From contig CP099841.1 in NCBI GenBank assembly GCA_030062745.1, positions 18,975,398 to 19,039,397 on the forward strand: 64,000 nucleotides of DNA. Direction: 5' to 3'. Below, piece by piece: positions 19,946 through 30,333 of the stretch. The DNA comes from Capitulum mitella (taxonomy: Eukaryota > Arthropoda > Thecostraca > Pollicipedomorpha > Pollicipedidae). The first letter of the stretch is position 1; each line of letters begins with the position of its first letter. The position numbers were made by a program, and so were the translations under genes. The notes below the pieces were generated by a model. The model was not told where the DNA came from. It was given only the letters and a program-made list of their open reading frames with translations, and ran no database searches.

Positions 19946-22634
19946 CCCCCAGTCGGGGACGGGTGAAAAAGCTGAAACAGAAATACCGCACAGCGGAGCG
20001 ACGCGATCAGACCATGATTTTGGCCCTTTTCGCTCCATCAACGATTGTGAGACGGCTGATGGCTGAAATCAACTGTTAGCAGCGGATGGCTGCACAAGCA
20101 AAAAGGCTTGCGAATGAAAAGGGAATCATGCCATCCCGAATCCAAAAATTGGCGAAGAACTGCCATGGCTAGCTAAAAAAAACTGTTCAAATTTCCTATC
20201 GTTACGGCGAAATTGGCCCACAGATGCTGAGACACCTTAATGAGCATCAAAGAGCATGGACAAGGAAAAGGGGCTCAAAAGCGGCTCGTTTTGTGCTATC
20301 TGAAAAAAACGTATCATCAGGCATAGGAAAAGTATTCAAAGATTGCGATTGGCTTCTGTTCTAACAGGATCAAGCGGGCAACGACGTGTGTATGTCTGCA
20401 CAGTACATCAAGATGTGAAACTCATGATGATCGAATAAAAAATAACGGAAGTTAGCAGCGATGAAAAAGCAATGGCATGCCACCATGTCATTGCCCGCGT
20501 TGTGTGCAGCCTCAGTCAGCCGTCGTGTTTTTCTTCGAAAAATCGTGACTTGTCCTGGCGTTGATTCTCGAAGAGACGCTTCTTTCGCTGTATGAAAACG
20601 AAGGAATCGACGAAATTCAATACAGGCAGTGGACTGCGATTGATAGGTCAGAAGGGTTAGTGTCGGTCGTCCAAACAGTGTCCGTCGTCGTCCAGACAGG
20701 TCGCCTTTGTTCGTGTAGCAGTTTTTTGCTTGGCGTGATAGTTTGATTATTGGCGACCTCGTTTGTGCCAATATGCCTCTTCTTCACTACTTCTCTTTTC
20801 ACAAGTTGTCCTTACCAATTCTTCTCTTATTCGTCAGACACAAAGAGCTTCCACTTTCACCACGCATGTTTCTGACGTCAGACACTGACCACTCACAGCA
20901 CTAGCACTTCACTACGTCACGAGCGTCACGAGGTTTACCACATGTTGAACCGAGAGAGATCTAGGGAGGTAAATAGATTGGTAGTTACTGAGCAAAAACC
21001 AGCCCTGCTTGTATACTACTTACGAACAGAAATGATGAGAGGGGATGGTGCAATTATGACATCATATATAACCAGTCAGGAAGCGCTTTGCTATCCAGAC
21101 GTTCTGGAAGGACTAGGCTTTAGCCAATGAACGGGAGTGAGAACCCCTCGGAATTCAAAGAATGGGCTGATGTAAGGTGGATGCAAGAGCTCAGAAGTTT
21201 CCGCGGGTGTAAGCTATGCTTAGGCTAGAAAAAGGAAGCATCGTTTAACTTTACGGATATGATTCACCTAACGACACTGCGGCACGATTGATGTATTTGC
21301 GGGGTTAGTTCGTTCTCAGACTTCTTTGATTCTCTTCGGTGCGGACCCTGAGAACTAAAGCTGAAGGCGTCTGGTAGCCTTAGACAGTCTTCATAAACCA
21401 AAGACCGTTGAAAGAAAGCCTCCAAAATTTAGAAGAATTTAGAAAACACCGAAATTTGAAGGGTTTCTGACATGGGAACTCTAAAGTCATGACGTGAAGT
21501 TTGTTACAGTCGTCGGCTATTAAAGCTCAGCCCACATGACGTCGTGGCAAAAGAACAGAGAAAATACATAGTACAGAGAAAACGCGATCTTAATGAAGGC
21601 GAATTTCTGGCCATTGTCGATTTTTTTCGGAGAACTACTCATTTCTCGTCTAAGACGAAGTTCAAGGATTTATCTGGAACAATTATCAAACAACCGTTCA
21701 TCCTTAGGCATACTTCTGCTAAAAGGAAGGAGTCCTGCAGCATGGCTCTGTAACAGTTGTATCAGAATGTAAAGCCCATGATAACGTGGCGGTACATGCC
21801 TTCAAGAAAGTTCTGCTGGATTGCCTGAAGTCCCGATTTCGCACCGTTACTAGGCTTCCCTACTTTTCTGATGGCTGTGTTGCCCAATAAAAGAATGCGA
21901 GAATTTTCTGAATTTATGTCAGCACGTGTAACTTTTTGGAGTACTTTGCCAAAAGTCCAGGAAAAGGCTCAGGAGACGGCACTGAAAAAGAGGGGTGTTT
22001 AAGGAAAGTCTTCGCCACCCCGAGAACAAATACTAACTCCTAGAGACCTTTCTGAGTTTTGCTTGCGAACAGCTGAGAGGAATGACAGTTGTCTGCTTAA
22101 CCCAGGAGGGTCATTCAAAGAAAAATAAATCATGGATCCGATTTTTTCAAAGGCCAGAACTGTACCAGGAGCAAAAAAAATGCAGTTTGTGATTTCGGCA
22201 GCAAGAGACTGACTCGAAGAAAAATGTATATCGCCTCAAATCAAAGCTGGAAGAAGTTCGCTTCCCAACGGCCAAACAAAAATGTCTTGAAAACGTGAGT
22301 GTCTGTGTTACCTTAGAATATGGAAACCACTGGTGGATGGAATGTGCCATAGAAACGGATAAAGAGGTGGAAGTGGTGGAAGTAAGGCCCCTTCAGCCAG
22401 GGACTCCGTCACGTCATTTTGATTGCGGTGTATAACAAAGATGGCCCCAAAAGCCAATCTAGCAAACTATAACAGTCAAGAATTTCGGCCTAAACTCATC
22501 GGATTTATACTGTTACAGGTACCAAGTCGTTTTTACAATATTGCGTGAATAAAACGCTCCTAAATATTTTGATAATTATGCAACGTAACTTCCGATTCCC
22601 TTCAAAATGATACACCGCGGGCGAAGGTCGTAAC

Positions 22635-22637
<3 letters not shown>

Positions 22638-22683
<46 letters not shown>
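22638..22683. repeat. (AT)n microsatellite
   Basis: An uninterrupted run of AT dinucleotides of about 46 bp. It is followed by the dispersed-repeat segment 22690-22760, which resembles 9050-9130. Confidence 0.95.
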
Positions 22684-22686
<3 letters not shown>

Positions 22687-22925
22687 TTATGGAGTGGTTT
22701 CGCCCAGACGCTGAACTAAATGGCACTGGAGGATATTACCGTGCCGTGGAACTGAATGAAACGGCCACCCTGCGCCTCGCTTTCGGTCTCGGAGCAAATA
22801 CATGTGCTATTTCTGGGCTTCCGGGTCTCGAACCTAGTTCCTGCCACGCACTGGTTCTGTTGTCTGGCTCCTCATTCATCAGCCTACTGCAGCGCTTGAC
22901 TCGACCCAACACCAAAGGATAACTG
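22684..22925. repeat. Dispersed repeat segment with tRNA-like B box
   Basis: About 22700-22760 resembles 9060-9120. A perfect polymerase III B-box-like sequence (GGTTCGAGACC on the minus strand) lies at about 22826-22836, suggesting a tRNA-derived SINE remnant. No A box at good spacing was confirmed. Confidence 0.35.
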
Positions 22926-23189
22926 GAATCAAAGGTTACAACGACACATTATGCCCTGCTTTGTTCGGCTTCGGAAATTAGTGATTAAACGAGTTGCTAA
23001 TGTCACGCATATATTCGTCCTGCATGACTTATTCAGTGGAAACGGTAGTAAACCGCACCATTCCGTTTCATTGCAAAATGCCAAGAACTCTCTCCAGATC
23101 TTGAACGTCCGCTCCAAACTGTTGACCCTTTCCACCAATGTCATCGAGATCTCACCTAAGTCAGGAGCAGGGATAAGCGAACGCTAATT

Positions 23190-24026
23190 TAAAACTCATT
23201 TTTACTGCGCGATGTTCTACCGGGTTAATGTGAAAATTGTTCTACTGTCGGGAAACAAGACCACCAAAGCCAGTCATTATACGAATTGGCTTTACCTCTG
23301 TCCGCGGGCCCTTAGATGAAGCTACAGACTTCGAGTTCGTAAATCGTCCATTTTCCCTGACTGCGGTTGTATTTGCTACCACTGAAAACAATAACACGCT
23401 CGACACCTTCCTGTACCTGACGCGAAATCTGGTCAGTGCCGGAAATGTTAACTATCCTAAGTGTACAGCACGAAATGGGCGCCCTGCCTGGGTTACGGTA
23501 ACGCCGATCCACTCAAAACGACGTCTTTCGGGACACAAAAGGATCGGTTCAGTTCCTCGTTCCGGTAGAACTTTGTCGAATTCGACAAATCGACCACAGA
23601 CGTCGCCAGAGTCGAAAACGACGGGATGGACTTTCGGAACCACGACAAGAAGCCGCAAAGCCTGTTTCCTACCCTCACAGAGCTGGGAACCTGGAGTTCT
23701 CGGATGCACTGAATGCGGTCTGGGGCAAACACCCTCCGGCGTGATCTCAAGGCCAAGATAACTCAGTCGGGTCCTGAGTTATCGGGAGATAGCTTCAGAC
23801 CGGAAGATGTCAGCCTGTCAAGGACCGTGCTAAGGAGCTTGTAATGGTCGTCGAGATCAGTGCTGGTCAGCAGCACATTATCAGCGTTTATACGCATCCC
23901 AGAAGCATACGGCTCGGACAGTGTGTTTCGCGAAGGACGTGGAATGCACATGCTTCGCTTGACTCCCTCGAGAAGCGCAAATTTCAGAAGGCATGCTTGA
24001 TGTGAAGGGAACTCGCCATTTGTCAA
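23190..24026 (-). pseudogene. Ty3/gypsy-type pol relic (RT to RNase H)
   Basis: On the minus strand, successive broken frames give LTR-retrotransposon polymerase blocks in the right order. First is DNVLLTSTDLDDHYKLLSTV with LTSSGLKLSPDN (reverse transcriptase, end of palm). Then come IQCIRELQVPSSVR and GFLSWFRKSIPSFSTLA (connection region), and GVERVIVFSGSKYNRSQ followed by KWTIYELEV (RNase H entry). The order and spacing fit Ty3/gypsy pol. The catalytic YLDD-like motif reads ADN, so an essential aspartate is lost, and frames change at least twice. No LTRs or integrase were recognised. It is a dead fragment with no inferred activity. Confidence 0.65.
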
Positions 24027-24263
24027 CCGTTCAATTAAAACAGAAAATCATCAGTGTTCAGGAAAACAAACTGCTTCGGAAGCAGGCACTTGTCCAGGCA
24101 TATCCTGAACAATACTATATTCCGTGGAGTCCCTGGAAATGGGATACGTCCATTCCGTGTGGTCATGGATGCTGACAACCTCACAAAAGGAAAACGTCAC
24201 CTGATGTTGGCGCCGCCAAGGACAGCTGAGAAAACCACCACTCGCTAGCCAAATTACGTACAA

Positions 24264-25244
24264 CCTGTGTGCGTTGGCAGCTTCAAATGCACATCTAAAC
24301 CTAGTAATACCTTACATGACAAACCTAACCTGTCCTCCACGTAAGACTACACTGACTCCTGTCCCTACGTTTGGTTTTTCCGACAGCTTACCTTTCGTTT
24401 TGAAGAATGTAGGAGGCTTGACCGTTGAGACGTTGAGACGAGTTTACCGCAGTACTGTGCAAGATTGGTTGCACCGTCGCTACTTGTGGTGCCACTGTCA
24501 CAGGTGGCACCTTACCTTGACTGGTAAGGTGGTGCCAACTCGTAGATTATTCCAAAACCTGCCACTAGGCTCCGTCAGTGCCTTCCTGTTTCATCTTTAG
24601 CGAAGTACATAAAAATAAGAACACAGGTTCGCATAGTGTCCAGCCTTTAAATTTATTGGTATACGATAACGTACAAGATATGAAGGCTTTCGTACTGAAC
24701 ACATCTCTTATATCCATTTTCCTCATGTAGCCGTCCCACAAGCGTTAGCATGCAGGTGTTTATGCATAATCCTGTCTCGGATTGCGCCATTTTTGAATAT
24801 GAGTATACTTACCACTTTCTGGGAGATTCGATATCAAGAAGGAACAACCCCAAATAAGGCATGTGTGTTTTCTTTCAATATCCAATGACAGTAGCATAGT
24901 GTTTTCGGGCACAGATATTGGAGCCTACATTTGGCAGTTATTGGGGAGTGCAATCCCTCCAACCACATGGTTGGAGGGGATGCATCCCCGTCCCCCTTCC
25001 CTGCGGGGGAGCCCATGCATTCAGTTTCATGGGCCAAATGAGCCATGCTCATTTCCCTTGGAACCTGATATACTGAAAGTCGACTGGTTTGGCTGATGCG
25101 AAAGGTAATCAACTGCCATCGCTGATATTACCCGGAGTATGCCTGTTTTTGGATCTGAGGATTACATTTTAAGTTCGTAGGGTGCACCAAAGTTCAATGT
25201 GTGACCGATTCGGGAACGCTGTTTTTTTTCGCGCATAAATCGGA
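24264..25244. other. No gene recognised; hairpin-rich spacer
   Basis: No gene is recognised. Perfect inverted repeats occur at 24955-24978 (CCCTCCAACCA-CA-TGGTTGGAGGG) and at about 24979-24992 (GGGATGCATCCC). An imperfect stem lies at about 24506-24538 (GGCACCTTACC against GGTAAGGTGGTGCC). In the duplicated layout, the last SCAPER exon of the left copy should lie near 25200, but it is absent here. Confidence 0.45.
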
Positions 25245-25960
25245 TACTGAAACGTTCCCAGCAGAGATCAAAATAGTGCCGGCCCACAGGTGATGAGATT
25301 TCCGATCGTCGAAAACGTTGAGGATGTGGTCAGATCCGGTTGCTATCGGTCGTAACGATGGGAGTGATTTATAGGTTGAGCCTTATCCCAAGAAACGAGA
25401 GAATTATCGTCAATGGTCGCAGAGGCATTACGAAAACGAAACCAGACATAACTGACGAAACACCACGAATCGGTGAAAATCCAAGCGGCCAAAAATCCGC
25501 CTCTGGTGCCACGTGCTTCCGCTCCTCTCTCTCGGCCATCTTCTCCACCTGCCCTAAGTCCTCCACCGCTTCCCCCACCTTCTTCTGTGCTCTGCCGCCG
25601 TCCCCCTCCCCCGCCTGGAAACTCAGCTCCTCATCCAGGATGGCGCGCGTCTGCGCGTTGTCGAAGCTGCAGGTTAACAGGTTGGGAAATAGCACGGCCG
25701 ACAACGCCGGGTCGCTGAAGTAGCTGAAGGGCAGCGTCAGCAGCCGCTGCAACACCGTTAGCATGTTGCCCTTCTGGATGGCCGTCTGCGGACAACGGGC
25801 GGCGGTCGGAGCGGGGGCGGCGCCAGGTGCCTTGTGCGAAGAACGGACGAACGGGGAAGAACGGGCTCCATTTGGCTATCCTGAACCATTCTCGCTGACC
25901 TGACCAGTGACTCTTGACAATGGAGGCCGAACTGGAGGCCAAAATACGGGGACACTACGG
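25245..25960. repeat. Segmental-duplication block (left SCAPER 3' region), pairs with 52880-54010
   Basis: This block is collinear with 52880-54010. Landmarks are GAAACGTTC, GATTTCCG.CCGTCGAAAACGTTGAGG, CGTAACGAT.GGA.TGATTTA, GCATTAC..AACGAAACC, the 171-nt exon, and the intron beyond it to GCGCCAGGTGC..CG.GCGAAGAACGGACG. The right copy has an extra polymorphic-looking tandem array (53160-53640) that the left lacks. The match ends near 25960, a likely duplication breakpoint in a SCAPER intron. Confidence 0.8.
25615..25785 (-). pseudogene. Isolated duplicate of the SCAPER penultimate exon
   Basis: This is a 171-nt minus-strand segment that is open throughout. It reads TAIQKGNMLTVLQRLLTLPF and onward to FDNAQTRAILDEELSFQ, about 91% identical in DNA to the true exon at 53823-53653. 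The acceptor CCGCAG is retained. The donor is GCGGGG instead of GTGGGA, and neither the next exon nor the preceding exon is present nearby. It is therefore a fragment left by segmental duplication, not a working gene. The intact frame may reflect recent origin, gene conversion or chance. Confidence 0.75.
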
Positions 25961-27217
25961 TGGCAAATGTTGCCGGTGCTTACCCGCGGGCGAAATTTTA
26001 GCCCTGAGATCAAAGGTCATGGAGGAATCACCGTGACTAGCCCACAATATCGGCACTCTTGCACGAAGGCAAGTTAGACCGCGACATGCTGCCGTGGGGA
26101 CGTCAGACGTTCTCGATCTTTTCTTCGTCGCATTGCTCCGTAACTACGGTACAGCATCGTCAAATTTTCCGTGCCTTTCGCGACATCTATTCTGCACATT
26201 TTGGCATGCATTTGTTTTCTTAAGTTCATTGAAAGGCCATGCAGACAAGACACCATAAATCCGACTGTGTTTCACAATTTCGCAGTTTTTTCCAAGTTTG
26301 CTGGATCTTGAAGGGTGACAAAAAATCCCCCGTAAGTCGAAGGTTAAACGAGTCAAATGTGGCCTATGCCTTCCCACAGCATGTCAAAACGCATGCTTCA
26401 CAGAGCATCAGGTCTGCTTACATAACTGGGAATTCCTGCTTTCCGCACTTTGACTTTCCGCCCACGGTTCTGCGTCTCTAGTCATGCCATACTCAGTTTG
26501 AGGCAAAAGGGGTGTCCCTGTCATCCGCCGATCCTTTTCCGCAGGTTTCAGAATCGGAGGAGAGTGCGAGCTGGCACCGCCTGATCACGGTTCTACCGCT
26601 GAACTGTTGAGAATGCGGCAGCCGATACAGTCAGTTCAGGCCTCGGCACAGTCACACCTTCTGGCCAGTTACCTTTGTTAATTTCTTCTCATCACCACTC
26701 TGCTCCAATGATTCCCTCTCAGTGTAGTAGCCGAGGGTCGCATGTTGCGACGTGTGGAATTGAGCAGAACATGCATGACTTTTGCAGCGGTAGGTGTCCT
26801 CGCTATCACAACTGCCTTTGGCCGTGATGAATTTTGCAAATCCCTCGAGATATATAAAAATGGCTAGTATTTGTCTTAATATGATGCATCTTTTACTGCG
26901 TACAAGATGGCGTTTACCTATAAACCTGAAAACATTTTTCGGATCGCGTATGTATGCACCAAGAGACCCACCTGTGGACGAAAAGCATTACTGCCGGCAG
27001 TCAGCAGATGGCACTAGTGGACGAAATCGTATGTCGCGGTCGCAAAACGGGAAACGTGCGTCATGGCTCGAAACTGTTTCTGAACTGAAGGACGGAGCTC
27101 CTGATGATTTCGGGCGCAATGGCGATGTTTAAAAAATGAAATCAACTCAGATTAACAGGAAAATGAAAACCCAATTGAAGCAAGTAGTGGCAGTTCTACT
27201 GAGCCACTGCTACATCT
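25961..27217. other. No gene recognised
   Basis: This spacer lies between the SCAPER fragment and the second TTAA element. No recognisable coding or RNA feature is present. If the duplication model is right, the junction between the left and right copies lies between here and 30178. Confidence 0.4.
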
Positions 27218-27221
27218 TTAA

Positions 27222-28144
27222 CACGCGCACTGGATGGGGGCATTTTTGCGCGCCCTTTCTTTTTTCAATCTCGAGAACGAATCGGAGCTGGCTGTTGCTA
27301 ACTCCATAACTCGTTGACTGACGGAAAGGCATCGAAAATCGGCCGGAAATGTTTGAAGTCTGAAGCATCTGAAGTCAAACAAACATGAAGGAAATAACAG
27401 CTGTCGGAAACAAATGTGAAGTTTGTGAGAGGCCACGCGTTCTGCGTAAAATTACCGTTTGAACATTGTCAGCCGACATAATTCGGGGATAACTGAAGAC
27501 GATGGATGTACCAAGGTCAAAACCAGGGCCAATGAAAGTCAAGGTCATCAAATGTTAAGGTCAGCCAGCTTGTGACTTGATCCAGATTTACGCCTCGCTT
27601 TATTTCATTTGGTTTCGCGAAGGTCAGTGAACACTGAAAGTGACTAAATGTACTAATGTTGGGTAGCTTAGCTGAAATTAAGTTAAACGATGCGTTTAGC
27701 GCCCTTATTTACATTCAAGTTACAACAGTACCACGTGTTGCTTGAAATCTGATTTCCAAGGATACAAAAATGACGCCATAGGTCAATGACCTGACATGAC
27801 CACGATCCGCCAAGATTCTCAGTCAAGATGTCAAATGAATGAAAATTGCCGTATTCCACGTTTTAATGCTCTACCGTGTCCCCTTTCCCGTTTCATCCGA
27901 AAAGCCATATGGAAGGGCCTGCACGGGCAGGGAAAATGTCCAAAATTGACCTTTTCGACCTCATATGACCTTGGAGATATTGCCGTAGGGTCATGAAAAT
28001 GCACATAGTAAGACTCTTTATGACTCTACCCTATCTTTAAGTGTTGTATCTCTAGTTCTTTCCGTTTCCAAGAAGGTAGGGAGATAAAAATACCTCCCCC
28101 CTTACAGTGGGCGTTGGCACGAAACTCCCTTCCAATGCGTGTGA
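27222..28144. mobile_element. TTAA-flanked TIR element, copy 2
   Basis: The left end after TTAA (27218-27221) is CACGCGCACTGGATGGGG. The right end reads, as reverse complement, TCACACGCATTGGAAGGG, followed outside by TAAA (a probable decayed TTAA). It is collinear with 9673-10986 in several stretches: CTCGAGAACGRATCGGARCTGG, TTTGTGAGAGG, GATGYACCAAG, GCGCCCTTATTTACA and ATTCCACGTTTTAA. It has one AGGTCA unit instead of three. G/C hairpins lie just inside both ends (27236-27255; 28074-28100). It carries no transposase. Confidence 0.7.
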
Positions 28145-30178
28145 TAAAGGGCTTAACAACGAACATGAAAACTCTTGGATTTCGCTATTGATACTGGTTA
28201 AGAGTAGCAATTAAGAATATGTGTTCGCACGGATATTAAAAAGATGGCGTATTCAGGGAACTTCTCCCAGGACAAGAAACGCAGTGACACACTAATAACC
28301 CATATTAGTAGATAATCGATAGCGCTTGTCTTTCTCATCTCGTGACATCTGACCTATTGTGTTGACCCGTGACGTCAGAGGGCACGAAATATTGGAATTT
28401 ACGGCCGAAAAATGTGCGATACCTTAAGAAAATATCGGAAGTATATCATTTATATAACAGCTTTCAAGTTAATCAGTTGACATCAAGCGGAAGATCACAG
28501 TTTCATGCATTTGGTGTGACGCAATATGCCTAGAAAAAGCTATCCTGAAGAAGGGCGGGAGAGCTTTGAAACTGCCGGTTGCCAAGTTACAGCAAATGTA
28601 TGGTAGTGCTGGCCAGACGCTATGAATGCTAACGTACTCCTGGCCGCTTTTTCTACTCAGATCCGGCTCCTCCTTTTCCCTTGTGCTGTTTTAATTTGTG
28701 TTCACAGGCGCGTCTCGCAACGTGAACCTTATGCTTCGTATTGCTAGTAGTTTCGCGAACAGCAACAGCGCTCGGCCGGGGCCGCCAGCCAGCGGCCGGC
28801 GGCAGCCGACCCAGGTGACGGTGCCCGGAGAGTCGGTCCGTCTTTTTTATATTGCGTCATAGACATTACAGCCGGTGACAGATTGGTACAGTTCTGGTAT
28901 TGTTAGATGCAGAATTGAGCAGTTGGTTATTGGGGCTTAGGGGCGCACCGACTGCAGGGTCATTCGGCGCCCATGCAGAATTGAGCAGTCGGTTGGAGTG
29001 GAGTCCTATAAAGCAGTCGGTTGGATTGGAGTCATATATGTACATACATAGATAAAGATGGAAAGCAAATTATTATCGATATATTATTGATTAAACACTA
29101 CTGCGGAACGAGCATTAACGTGTTTTTCGTAAACTCTCGATCTTTCTGATAATTACTAAAAATACTGTAACAATCCAGTTCAATCTTGTGGACTCTGGAT
29201 ATCTGGATCCCACTGTCGATACCTTTGGCGTTCTCCCACCCCTGGAAGACTGCCGTCGTAGATGCTGAGGAGTAATTGAATATAGACTACGCGGAAAAGT
29301 CCCTCTTTCCTCATTAGCTCATCCGGTGTGCCGAGACATCCCGCCCTGCTCGCATGCTCCGAATCACAGTAAATATGTCATTTTTGTCGTCCATCAGGCT
29401 CAAAACCCAGGGTGGCGAGTATGTGCACATATTCTATATCAAATTCTTCCAGACTGAACCATCGCATCAGCCATCGCAACCAATATTTTCGGTAACCTTT
29501 CAGTGACACTTGGGAGCTTACGCTCCACAAGCACATTGTCATCTGGTTTTCCTCATTTAAAATTGGGCTCGGGACTTTGCCGAGATATTTCCAGGGGTTG
29601 CTCAGTGTACTGGAAAGCATTTTCGTTTTGACCACTCGGTAGCCAGTTTCGTATGCTGCTATGCGACAGAGACTGTGTGGCATTAGAATCGACGATAAGA
29701 TGCTAATGGTGGTTCCATTTTAGATGATGTAACTTCTGTAGGGTCAATCAGTAACGAATTTTTGGTCCGTCCTCTTTTGATAACATGCAAGCAAAGTTCA
29801 TTCCCAAAGCCGTCATCATTTGCTCAAGTCTATTTTCTAACTTGTGCACGTGCTCGTCAAGACAAAAGCGTTTGAAAAGTGCCCGAAGGCACACAACAAT
29901 TTACAGAGACCAGGTGCAATGCATCCGCACCCCGAACACGTCTAATCCTTCACGACGGACGCCACTCCTTTAAATTTTCGAAAACCTACACGTGCTCAGG
30001 ACAACCCCTTACAGCTTCGCTGTCAGCCAAGGCGTCTCGGCAGGCATCCGTGGCACATGCGACAGAGCTAACGACGCGCAGACGGTGCCAGTCCGGTCTC
30101 TGCCGACACCAGGTCTTCACAGGTGTTCAGTGGCTCCTCTGGCGGCGCTTCCCTCGAGGTCCTCCTGCTGGGCGAGCT
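28145..30178. other. No host gene recognised; 3' flank of chitin-binding gene copy B
   Basis: No coding feature is supported. A minus-strand frame at 29683-29378 (101 codons) shows no motif I know. Short tandem copies of GCAGTCGGTTGGA occur at about 28986-29030, next to the unit of about 50 nt at 28924. The poly(A) signal of copy B could not be assigned. Confidence 0.4.
28924..28972 (+). mobile_element. Retroposed unit of about 49 nt, copy 2
   Basis: This copy is identical to the reverse complement of 16735-16783. It is flanked by a perfect 17-bp direct repeat, ATGCAGAATTGAGCAGT, at 28907-28923 and 28973-28989. The insertion point and the duplicated target differ from those of copy 1, so the two are independent insertions and not a larger duplication. 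The 3' half has the potential hairpin described for copy 1; here there is no extra A tail. Confidence 0.7.
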
Positions 30179-30333
30179 TCAGCAGCTGCCGGGAATGCAG
30201 AGGGACCGCTTGGCGTAGAAGCGCGTGCCGTGAAGGCATCGCTTCATGGTGGGCACGCCGTCCACGCAGTGGTAGTAGTAGCGGCATTTCGACGACGGGA
30301 ACTTGCCATTCGGCTTCGGGCAGAACTGGGACT
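30179..30333 (-). CDS. Copy B exon 7: terminal chitin-binding domain of isoform B
   Basis: Minus-strand exon with acceptor TTTGCAG ahead of 30333. Phase 1 is completed by the G of exon 6B. It encodes a cysteine-rich domain beginning ESQFCPKPNGKFPSSKCRYY and ending IPGSC and TGA (30181-30179). Cysteine spacing fits a short ChtBD2 domain in which the aromatic YYYHC core is kept. The basic residues (KR, KRC, AKR) set it apart from the acidic-neutral domains of exon 5. Confidence 0.8.

Larger units (their letters stand above)
18260..22440 (+). pseudogene. Degraded transposon-borne protein gene (CRKKL ... FSDG family)
   Basis: Scattered frames on the plus strand keep the motif order of a repeat-encoded protein family that I recognise from hypothetical proteins of arthropod and cnidarian genomes. 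In order these are DDLKPGQKLCSWCRKKL (about 18355-18405, a cysteine-pair region), VCTVHQDVKLM (about 20395-20425), GIDEIQYRQWTAIDRS (about 20603-20650), KEQRKYIVQRKRDLNEGEF (about 21547-21605), HDNVAVHAFKKVLLDCLKSR, PYFSDGCVAQ (about 21856-21890) and a C-terminal region around 22308-22420 with VCVTLEYGNHWW and PLQPGTPSRHF. Many stops and shifts intervene. The family is probably transposon machinery, but I cannot name the superfamily with confidence. The hAT element at 15903-18246 ends immediately before it. Confidence 0.55.

Noticed and set aside
23237-23761. A 174-codon plus-strand ORF
   Set aside because: It overlaps, in antisense, the gypsy-type pol motifs of the minus strand.
29378-29683. 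A 101-codon minus-strand ORF resembling retroelement sequence
   Set aside because: The Trp/Arg-rich segment suggested a retrotransposon at first, but no ordered motifs could be found.
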